Virus record (IMG/VR): IMGVR_UViG_3300028388_006029
Location: 1 to 21,126 of that record
Source: a virus
Strand: one strand, 5' to 3'
Length of the DNA: 21,126 nucleotides
Under the pieces are notes generated by a model. The model had not been told where the DNA came from. It saw nothing but the letters and a program-made list of their open reading frames with translations, and did not search any database. The position numbers and the translations under genes are program-made. This document shows positions 1 through 7,498 of the stretch, in pieces (position 1 is the first letter of the stretch; the number at the start of each line of letters is the position of its first letter).

Positions 1-3000
1 CTTAACTCTTTCAAGTTAATATAACTGTCTTCATAGAGGCAAGAAGTTTGTGAAAGAATTTGAGTAAAATGATCGTTGACTGAAATTAGTTTTGATATGT
101 CTTGATTTAAAAATTTTACTGATGAAAAGTCTATATAAAGCCTTTGATCGTCAAAGTATAAGTATTCTGGGTGATGTTGGCTTGAAAAAGTTGTATTTTG
201 ATTTAAAAACTGATCTTTGCTATATTTTGTATTTAAAGAGTTTATATAAACTTTATTACTATTGTCTGGCGTATCTATTTGCAAGCCTTGTTCAAGCAAA
301 CTAATTTCTTCGGATGTAAACAAATATTTAGTTTCTATTTGATTTTCTACTAGTAAATCTTCCCCTACGAATAAATTAACTGCTTCTTTGCTTGTGCTAT
401 TAACATTATGTGTAAAGTTAAACAATTGATTTGTTGTTTGTGTAAAGTTTTCTGGAATGTCTTGAGATAAGTCTAAATTAATTTTTAATTCATCTTTAAC
501 TATTTTGTTTTTTTGTAGACTTAAAAAGTCAATATCTTTAGTTTTTATTCTTTTAGTAGATTCATCTATAAAGCCTTGATATGCCCTAAAGTTTGTTATT
601 TTTCCTTGAAAAGAAGTCTCGTAAGATATGCCAGCGTTTTCACTATTATTAATTTGATCATTGTATTTATAGTTTCCAATAGCAAATCTGTACTTATTTG
701 TAGTAGTGTTTTCAACATCAACATGATTTTGGTCAGTCTCTATCTCAATAGAATATTTAATTGCATAAGATAATCTACCTGAAGGCGTTATATCAATTTT
801 ATACTCATAATTTCCAGTAACTTCATTGTATTTTTTTCTTAGGCAGAAGTGATACAATACACCGTTAAGTAAATTTACATTTTCAAGAGTACCTGAATTT
901 ATACTTCCATCAGGAAAAATTGCATAAACCTTTAATTCACCACTTTCTACGGTATTATTTTTTCTTTCAAAGACTACGTTTATAAAAGGTTTGTCAAAAT
1001 TTGCTTCATCGTTAACAAGTCTATCAACTCTAAAAATAGACTGTTGATTTTTAAACATTTTTAACTTATTTTTATCGTAGCAAAAATAATGTTCAGCAGA
1101 CCAATCGTTTTCAAAATTTATTTTTCCATTGTCTAGACTATGTGTACTCTTTGAAAACGTCGAAGTAAATAAGCATACTTTATTAGTTACGTTATTAGCA
1201 TCATATTGATCTTGTTCAAAAACCTTACTGTTGCTATTGAAATTAACAAACTTAACTCTTTTGCTGTACTCGACAAACTGGTTGTTTATGTTTAATCGAT
1301 TTTGTCCGTTAATTTCCTTAATGCTTACATACTTGCTAGCTTCCAAACCAAAAGAGTTAAAGACTGATCTAATACTTCTTTTTGTTCCTTTAGACATTAA
1401 ATAGTCTTTTGAGTTTAGCAAAAATCTTTTCCATAGTATGTTTTGTATTTGTCTAATACTAATGTCAGACATAACTTGTTCGTGAGATAGATTTTTTCCA
1501 TCAAGTTTTTCTGTGACAGGTATTGCTTGCAATTCTCTAAACTTAAATCCAGCCTGATTAAGTGCTAAAGGTAAAATCATGCCGTCTATTTTTTTATTTT
1601 TATTGATTGTGTCGTAATCAAAGTTTAGTATTTCTGTAAAGCTGTCTATGTACATCTTAAGTTGATCGAAAAATCTAGCCCAAATAGATATTAGTTTAAC
1701 CAATTCTTGATTTACAGATCTTTCTGTTCCAAGCACGTTATTGTTTGGTTTATTTTTGCTAGAAACATATGCTGATTCAACATTATCGTAGTCTGAACCT
1801 TCTAAAAAAATGTTTTTAGGAAAAAGCTTCCAGAACGAATTAGGATTAATAAGATCATATTCAGCTGCATCGCTAAGCATCTGTGCTTTTTCGTTTTGCG
1901 AAGCTGAAGAAAATAGTACCGGGTTTATTTCTGCTTTTTCATAAATTAAAGGCGTCGCAACATCTACGTCTAATCCATTTCTTATAAATGAGTTGTCAAA
2001 ATCAGCAAATTCAAAGTCAGGATTAGTTTGCGTTATTCTTCTTAACACACTGTGCAGCTTATTTCCAGAATAGTCTAAAATTATATGATTATTTGAATAG
2101 CTTCCTGCGGGCTCGTTAAATTTGTAATAAAGTTTTAGTCCTTCACTAGCAAAAGTATTTTCATTCTTGCTTTTAAGAATGTCTTCTATATCATAATCAA
2201 TTCCTATGCTTATTTTTAACTCATCTAAAAGGCCGGAAAATCCTCGACTAAATGTAATATCAGATAGACTACTTGATAAAAAGTTAATTTGTCTAGTATT
2301 TGAAGAACCTATATAAAGCTTCTCGTTATAAAAGTCAGATATGTTTTTATATTTAAGTGTTAAAGAATTAATATTACCATTAGATGTTAAGTTATTTGAA
2401 TCTTGATTTATTTCTTTTCCGTCGATTATAAGCCTGTAACTTCTATTTACTTCAATGTTGTTTGTAATAGTTGACTTTATGTCAAAAAATACATGTTGAA
2501 ATCTGTTGTTTTCTATTTTATAACTTACTTTAAAAAAGTTATTTTTTTCAACTACAATAAAGTTAATCTTGCTATCACTGTTTTCTGTATGGTCTATTGT
2601 AATTAAAAAACCATAATCATTGTTATATTTCTTTAATACACAAACAGTTTCAGTTATATTTGTTGTTTTTGGGTAAATCCAAAAGTCAAAGCTTATTGTT
2701 TGCCCATCAGGGTCAAAGTTGTTATTGAAATTTTTTCCTTTAAAATCGTCTAAAAGATGACCTTTTTTATCAACAACTTCTAAAACAGTGTTTGAGTCAA
2801 AAGAAAGATAGTTAATTGACTTTTTAACTTTTTTATCAAGAACGTATCTAGTAAAACCGTCTAACTTTTTTAGATATTGATTAAACTTATATTTTGAGCT
2901 GTCATAAGGAAAATCATTTATTGACTTGCTAAACGCGTAATTTACTTTTTCAACAGCTGAATCGAAAAAAACATGTTCTGAAAAATTGTTGTAATCTATA

Positions 3001-3212
3001 CTTTCTATTTGCTGTGTACTAATAAATCCGTCATATCCATCTATTCTCTCATAAAACTCAGTCTCGTTATTAAGATATAGTTCTAGAAAAGTCTTGAAGT
3101 CGTCTTTGTTTAAAATATTTTTAGAAGACTTAAAGTTTGTTCTAGACATTTTCTTGTTTGAAGATTGCAATGTATTTGCAATGTTGTTTTTAAGAGAAAT
3201 TAAATTAGTCAT
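1..3212 (-). CDS. Large virion/baseplate protein with two LamG-like domains (3' end missing)
   Basis: An uninterrupted reading frame of 1070 codons runs from an ATG at 3212 to the left edge, so the C-terminus is missing. The start overlaps the stop of the preceding gene as TAATG, indicating translational coupling. Around residues 170-330 there is a LamG/concanavalin-like sandwich (ISFDFWIYP, later LYIGSS and FSGLLDELKI). Around residues 720-875 a second, similar domain ends in FQGKITNFRAYQG. Between them, near residues 590-635, is a stretch (ILWKRFLLNSKDYLMSKGTK followed by RSIRSVFNSFGLEAS) that I know from other phage structural proteins, where such a helical segment recurs next to LamG domains. 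Its place after gp25 and gp6 is where T4 carries gp7/gp8/gp10, so a baseplate-periphery or fibre-network role is inferred. LamG domains suggest glycan or protein binding. Exact function unknown; structural role fairly sure. Confidence 0.8.
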   Translation of the reverse strand, partial: MTNLISLKNNIANTLQSSNKKMSRTNFKSSKNILNKDDFKTFLELYLNNETEFYERIDGYDGFISTQQIESIDYNNFSEHVFFDSAVEKVNYAFSKSINDFPYDSSKYKFNQYLKKLDGFTRYVLDKKVKKSINYLSFDSNTVLEVVDKKGHLLDDFKGKNFNNNFDPDGQTISFDFWIYPKTTNITETVCVLKKYNNDYGFLITIDHTENSDSKINFIVVEKNNFFKVSYKIENNRFQHVFFDIKSTITNNIEVNRSYRLIIDGKEINQDSNNLTSNGNINSLTLKYKNISDFYNEKLYIGSSNTRQINFLSSSLSDITFSRGFSGLLDELKISIGIDYDIEDILKSKNENTFASEGLKLYYKFNEPAGSYSNNHIILDYSGNKLHSVLRRITQTNPDFEFADFDNSFIRNGLDVDVATPLIYEKAEINPVLFSSASQNEKAQMLSDAAEYDLINPNSFWKLFPKNIFLEGSDYDNVESAYVSSKNKPNNNVLGTERSVNQELVKLISIWARFFDQLKMYIDSFTEILNFDYDTINKNKKIDGMILPLALNQAGFKFRELQAIPVTEKLDGKNLSHEQVMSDISIRQIQNILWKRFLLNSKDYLMSKGTKRSIRSVFNSFGLEASKYVSIKEINGQNRLNINNQFVEYSKRVKFVNFNSNSKVFEQDQYDANNVTNKVCLFTSTFSKSTHSLDNGKINFENDWSAEHYFCYDKNKLKMFKNQQSIFRVDRLVNDEANFDKPFINVVFERKNNTVESGELKVYAIFPDGSINSGTLENVNLLNGVLYHFCLRKKYNEVTGNYEYKIDITPSGRLSYAIKYSIEIETDQNHVDVENTTTNKYRFAIGNYKYNDQINNSENAGISYETSFQGKITNFRAYQGFIDESTKRIKTKDIDFLSLQKNKIVKDELKINLDLSQDIPENFTQTTNQLFNFTHNVNSTSKEAVNLFVGEDLLVENQIETKYLFTSEEISLLEQGLQIDTPDNSNKVYINSLNTKYSKDQFLNQNTTFSSQHHPEYLYFDDQRLYIDFSSVKFLNQDISKLISVNDHFTQILSQTSCLYEDSYINLKEL

Positions 3213-5104
3213 TATACAAACCTTAGAATAGTATTATCATTTTTTACTTTTCTGTGCAAACCAGTTAGAGGATCTGAGTATTTAAATGAAAAATTTATTC
3301 TCTTGTTTTTATAGTTTTCAGAACAAAACAGATTTAAAACGTAGTGTTTTCCATTAAACGACATCTGTGTGTATACACCGTCTTCTTTGATAATCTTGTC
3401 ACCTGAATCTACATCATACATTTCGTAATTAATGTCACCTAAGTCCTCTGAATATAGCTCAACTCTTGTATTAACAGACTTATACTGTCTATTAATATCA
3501 ATAAAGCTTACCTTTAAAGGCACAATTGAATTATTTGCAAGCAAGTTTTTTTGTAAAAGATCGATTGAAACCCTAATGTTTCTAGTATCGAATGATATTT
3601 CGTTTTGATCAGCTTCAGCAGGATAAAACTTTTCTGTAACACTTTTAATTAAAGTTGTAGTATCATCAGCGTTTTGATAATAGTACTCAAGCTTTATTTT
3701 TGCAAAACCTAAATCTTTTATTTGCTTTAAAAATACACTATCAGAAGATATCTGACTTATTACAGAGTCAGCTATTGCAAATTTTCTAATTCCTGCTACT
3801 TTTTCGCCTTTATAGTTATAGACTTCACTTCCTACTATTGGACCAACTCCAGAAAAAATATTTAGACTTTCGTCACCTATAAATTCAAATTTCAAATGCA
3901 CAGGAGTTTCTGCAACAAAGCTAGAAGTTTTATTGCCTTTTATGTTTAACAAATAAAAGTTTTCTTCGTTATCAAAGTACCTCTTTTTATCTGTTATTAT
4001 ATTTTCTATTTCTCTATCGTCAATTTTTAATATTAATTGTGGTATATATCTTTTGTTCTTTAAATTTCTACTTCCAAATCTCTTAACAAAATATGTGTTA
4101 TTATCAAACAAAAAGTCTGTTGGAAAGTGTATGACAAAATTTTCTTTATCTGCTCCAGCTGTTTCTTTAAAAAATTCGTGAACGTAATTTGTAATATCTA
4201 TTTCTAAATCTTCTTTTCCAGACTCAAAATTAAAATCACTAAATGTAAAGTCAGAATACAAGTCTTGACTAGAAACAATCCCTTGGTTTGTCCAGTTAAT
4301 ATTGTTTTTTGAATCCAGAGTGACAAAGTTTGCATCATCTAAGTCAGAAAAATGAACTATATCTTTGCCTAAACCTTCTTTGAAGTCACTATTTAAAATG
4401 TTTAATTTTAAGCTAAAATCTTTAGGCCGAGTTGAAGATTTGCCTACGTCTATAAGACGGAGAATAGCCTTAAACTTCCTGTCAGCCTTAAATACTGAAT
4501 TGTCTATTTTGTCGTTATCTGGTAAATGTGCTGTTTTTAAGTCTGATATTTTAAAATTTAATAATGCAGCTGAATGTTCAAATCTTACAAAATTCGTAAT
4601 ATTGACACTGCTTTCATTGTCAGGAACAACAGGAATAGTATCACCAGAAGAACCAGGTTTGTTCTGTTTTAAAAGAATTTTGCTGCTATCTAGTTTATAT
4701 GCCGTAACATCTAAAGTCAAACCGTTGTTAAAACTATTAACATTGTTTATCGCACTAATAAACCTGTCACACTTAGCTTCTTCTGTAAGCGCTCCGCTTA
4801 AGCCTACTTTGACTTTTTTGTCTTGCCCGTTTATCTCAACAGAGCCGTCAACAGTTTCTTCTAAGGTTCTTATTATGAAAGTAACGCTACTACCTAAAGA
4901 ATCTTTAATTGTGAATGTGTTACCATTAATGATTGTATTGCTAATAGTTAGCAAAGCTCTAGAAAAAGTTTTATTGTTTTCTCCAGTAATTTTAAAAAGA
5001 TCAATTGTTGAACTTTGACCAACATTAGCGTTTATTCCATTGTTGCTTGTAGTCTGTATGTCTGTAACGTACGTGTCTTTTTCTGGATTCTGTATAATAA
5101 TCAT
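3212..5104 (-). CDS. DNRLRE-like virion structural protein, probably baseplate-associated
   Basis: A 630-residue protein from the ATG at 5104, which lies one base after the gp6 stop; a GTG at 5113 would add three residues. The ATG is preferred because GAGTGG sits a few bases upstream. It opens with a KDTYVTD segment and later has AALLNFKISDL, LEIDITNYVHEFF and FVKRFGSRNLKNKRYIPQLI. This spread-out pattern resembles DNRLRE (CBM96-like) beta-sandwich domains of surface and phage proteins. Residues about 55-160 appear to be a separate insert (NGNTFTIKDSLGS, FISAINNV, SKILLKQNKPGSSGDTIP), a module I have seen in other phage structural proteins. The remainder, from about residue 365, looks beta-rich and I cannot assign it. 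Position between gp6 and the LamG protein implies a tail/baseplate component. Family call is from pattern reading only. Confidence 0.72.
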   Translation of the reverse strand: MIIIQNPEKDTYVTDIQTTSNNGINANVGQSSTIDLFKITGENNKTFSRALLTISNTIINGNTFTIKDSLGSSVTFIIRTLEETVDGSVEINGQDKKVKVGLSGALTEEAKCDRFISAINNVNSFNNGLTLDVTAYKLDSSKILLKQNKPGSSGDTIPVVPDNESSVNITNFVRFEHSAALLNFKISDLKTAHLPDNDKIDNSVFKADRKFKAILRLIDVGKSSTRPKDFSLKLNILNSDFKEGLGKDIVHFSDLDDANFVTLDSKNNINWTNQGIVSSQDLYSDFTFSDFNFESGKEDLEIDITNYVHEFFKETAGADKENFVIHFPTDFLFDNNTYFVKRFGSRNLKNKRYIPQLILKIDDREIENIITDKKRYFDNEENFYLLNIKGNKTSSFVAETPVHLKFEFIGDESLNIFSGVGPIVGSEVYNYKGEKVAGIRKFAIADSVISQISSDSVFLKQIKDLGFAKIKLEYYYQNADDTTTLIKSVTEKFYPAEADQNEISFDTRNIRVSIDLLQKNLLANNSIVPLKVSFIDINRQYKSVNTRVELYSEDLGDINYEMYDVDSGDKIIKEDGVYTQMSFNGKHYVLNLFCSENYKNKRINFSFKYSDPLTGLHRKVKNDNTILRFV

Positions 5105-5105
5105 T

Positions 5106-6950
5106 TTAACCACTCACAACTTCTATGTCATCTGGATATTTTAATTCAAAAATACCACCTCGAGGCGGCGAAATAATTCCCTCTAAATATCTATCGTAAA
5201 CTGAGAAGGAGTTGTCGTTATAAAACCTTTCAGGACTTCCTGGGTTTTGTCTTACTGCATTGTTATTACTTATTGATCTAACAATGTTTTTAAAGCTAGA
5301 TGTTATTGTTAAAACGCCTGGTGTATCAAGAGCAATTTTAACTATTTTGTTGACATTTATAGGTTCACCAACTTGAAGCTTTTCGAACTGCATTAAAGTA
5401 AATATTTTGCTATTGACTTCTGTAAGAACATCGTTTTCGTCATAGTTTCCTGAAACTTTTATTTTTAAAAATACTGAAATGTTATATATGTCAACGTCTA
5501 TAATGTTAAAGGTATCGCCAATTAGCCTATATTCGTTTAGATATTTTGAAAGATTATATTTTAAAGCGTCATTTGCGTTAACATAGAAACCGTCTTCATC
5601 CTTGCAAGTTACATAAAGATCTTTTGAAGACTTAGAGTAGGGATTATCAAGAATAGAAATTTTACTTACTCTTCCAAAGTTTGAAGGCATGCTGTAAATT
5701 CTTGCAATTAAGTCTTCGTGAGTAACAATTCTTGACTGCATTTTCATAGAAGGTATAATCATTTCTCTAAGTTCATCTAAAGACAAAGGATCAGATCCAC
5801 CAACAGCTGCGTCTTCATTTATAACAGAAATAGAATTGATCATCAAGTCTGTAGTTCCATCTTCTGTTTGCTTGTTTGGGAAAGAGTAAAGAAGCTTGTT
5901 GATGGTGTCAATGCTTCTTGCTTGCACATTATGATCTTCACCACCACCGTACCTGTATTTTACGTTAATACTTCTACCTGCAGGAGAAACCCCAAGGCTT
6001 TTACTTTTTATAAGTCTTTTAGGGTCTAAAGAATAATTGTTAATATAGTCTCGAGACAAAAGAGGCAAAGAAATTTCTTCTGGGTTTGTAAGCACACCGT
6101 CTTCGTTTATTTTATTTCGACTATTACCAAATCTTAAAACAGTCAAACCATCTTCAAAGTTTCTTTCAGTAACAAATCTAAAAGCAGCAGGTTTAACATG
6201 AACATATTCTGTATTTTCAAAATGAACTTTTTCATAAACTGTATCTTGTGTAAGAAACTCTACTTCTTTGTACTCGTTTAAGTCTGAAGAATTGTCATTA
6301 ACTTTAATTATTTTTGTTACGTTTTCGTTGCTTAAAGTACAAGTAATAAAGTCATCAATTGTATTCTCTTCAAAAACAAAAGTTTCATTTACTATGTTTC
6401 CAGATGTACATATTCCTCTTTTCTTAAGCATTAAATAAGGTAAACTACCAACTGCAACAGTTCTTACAATTTCTGGATTTTTCCTAAAGTCTAAATCTTC
6501 TTCAAGTATAAAATTAATATCGTCTATTGAATTAATCTGTGTTTCTCTTTTGAAAATAGGTAAATAACTGCTATCAGGTTTCGTAACATCATTTGCGTCT
6601 GTTGGACATAATATGTAAAAGTCAGCCATCACGCTAGAAGGAGAAGAAAACCCAGCCTGTATGTTTGCTTTTTTTAAGTGGTTTAAAATGCTATATTCTG
6701 TAGATGCTGTTTCATAGTCTAGTTCGTTAATTTGTTGATCGATATAAAACGTTAAAGACTCACCAACAATTGCAGCAAAGTCTAATAACATTCCGCCTAA
6801 AGAAGCTTCAGAAAAATCTGTTATCTGGTCTTTAAAGTTACTTCTAGCATAATCTAAAAGCTCACTTTTAAACTCTTCTTTGTTTTTATTTACCAGTCTT
6901 TTTCTATTAAAATAATTTTTTTCTTTATTTAATATGCTTACGTTAGACAC
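5106..6950 (-). CDS. gp6: Baseplate wedge subunit, gp6-like (baseplate J family)
   Basis: A 614-residue homologue of T4 gp6, close to the usual length. In T4, gp6 dimers form the inner ring that ties the baseplate wedges together and drives the conformational change on contraction. Near residues 27-75 it has the typical N-terminal pattern (LLDYARSNFKDQITDFSEAS then LLDFAAIVGESLTFYIDQQI). Residues about 370-415 (LDELREMIIPSMKMQSRIVT, then HEDLIARIYSMPSNFGRVSK) match the J-family core that precedes the C-terminal domain (DVDIYNISVFLKIKV). The start is GTG with a GAGGT ribosome-binding site about 6 nt upstream, located in the last codons of gp25, whose stop lies 4 nt before the GTG. This spacing indicates coupling to gp25, its structural neighbour in the wedge. 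Family call is strong. Confidence 0.93.
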   Translation of the reverse strand: MSNVSILNKEKNYFNRKRLVNKNKEEFKSELLDYARSNFKDQITDFSEASLGGMLLDFAAIVGESLTFYIDQQINELDYETASTEYSILNHLKKANIQAGFSSPSSVMADFYILCPTDANDVTKPDSSYLPIFKRETQINSIDDINFILEEDLDFRKNPEIVRTVAVGSLPYLMLKKRGICTSGNIVNETFVFEENTIDDFITCTLSNENVTKIIKVNDNSSDLNEYKEVEFLTQDTVYEKVHFENTEYVHVKPAAFRFVTERNFEDGLTVLRFGNSRNKINEDGVLTNPEEISLPLLSRDYINNYSLDPKRLIKSKSLGVSPAGRSINVKYRYGGGEDHNVQARSIDTINKLLYSFPNKQTEDGTTDLMINSISVINEDAAVGGSDPLSLDELREMIIPSMKMQSRIVTHEDLIARIYSMPSNFGRVSKISILDNPYSKSSKDLYVTCKDEDGFYVNANDALKYNLSKYLNEYRLIGDTFNIIDVDIYNISVFLKIKVSGNYDENDVLTEVNSKIFTLMQFEKLQVGEPINVNKIVKIALDTPGVLTITSSFKNIVRSISNNNAVRQNPGSPERFYNDNSFSVYDRYLEGIISPPRGGIFELKYPDDIEVVSG

Positions 6951-6954
6951 TTTT

Positions 6955-7443
6955 CTACCTCGATGTTAGCAATTTAATTATTACGTTGTGCATTGTGCCA
7001 GAATCATCGAAGTTATAGTCAACTTTAATTTCATGATATTCTGGATTTTCAAATGTTTCATCAATCTTGACAGAAGTAAAATTTGAAAGACTTATAAACG
7101 GCATATATCTAGAAACAGCTTTCTGAATTTCTGACATTGCAATATCTTCCACATTTTCAATGTCAGTTCTGTTGTACAAATCAATTAAATTTGTTCCAAA
7201 CTCAGGAAGGCATAAATATTCACCTTTTCTTGTCATTATTAGGTTTTTTAAGTTAATTCTTACTTGATCTTCTAAACTATACGTCATTTCAAACAAAGTT
7301 TTGTTTTTATTTTTTTTTGGCGCTAGCGGAAGTTTAATTCCTATCGGCTTTTTACTATAGTTTTCTATTGAAGATTTATAACTTTCTTTTTTGATAAAGT
7401 CTTTCTTAAGCTTACCTGTATTTTTAAACTTTACTTTTGACAT
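6955..7443 (-). CDS. gp25: Baseplate wedge subunit, gp25-like
   Basis: A 162-residue member of the GPW/gp25 family, which forms part of the inner baseplate wedge and nucleates sheath assembly with gp6 and gp53 in T4. The family core is clear: a YSLEDQVRINLKNLIMTRKG segment near residues 55-74, the signature EFGTNL at about 81-86, and the helix SEIQKAVSRYMPFI before the closing beta strands. The N-terminal 50 residues are a lysine-rich extension (GKLKKDFIKKESYK, PKKNKNK), so the protein is somewhat longer than T4 gp25 (132 aa). It starts at ATG 7443 with a weak TTGAG upstream, after the only sizeable gap in the left cluster. It is followed directly by gp6. Family call is strong; the function of the basic extension is unknown. 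Confidence 0.93.
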   Translation of the reverse strand: MSKVKFKNTGKLKKDFIKKESYKSSIENYSKKPIGIKLPLAPKKNKNKTLFEMTYSLEDQVRINLKNLIMTRKGEYLCLPEFGTNLIDLYNRTDIENVEDIAMSEIQKAVSRYMPFISLSNFTSVKIDETFENPEYHEIKVDYNFDDSGTMHNVIIKLLTSR

Positions 7444-7498
7444 CTATAAAACTCAACATATATTTCTTAATGTTATAAATATATAAATAATGACTAAG
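7444..7498. promoter_or_regulatory. 55-nt intergenic gap with tandem TATAAATA octamers (plus strand)
   Basis: This is the longest gap inside the left minus-strand cluster and separates the gp5-like gene from gp25. It is almost pure A+T. Two perfect copies of the octamer TATAAATA, the T4 late-promoter core recognised by gp55, lie head to tail at 7474-7481 and 7482-7489 on the plus strand, that is pointing against the flanking genes. On the minus strand, usable -10-like hexamers (TATATT, TATAAC) are also present. A promoter for gp25-gp6 is plausible from position; the antisense orientation of the best match makes this uncertain. Confidence 0.35.

Noticed and set aside
92-773. Two short plus-strand frames (70 and 65 codons) near the left edge
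   Set aside because: They lie antisense inside the long open minus-strand frame of the LamG protein, have no ribosome-binding site and unremarkable hydrophobic composition from AT-rich complement.
4365-5018. A 217-codon plus-strand frame
   Set aside because: It is fully antisense to the DNRLRE-like protein, whose sequence reads as a genuine structural protein; the antisense product is Leu/Ser-rich with no recognisable domain or ribosome-binding site.
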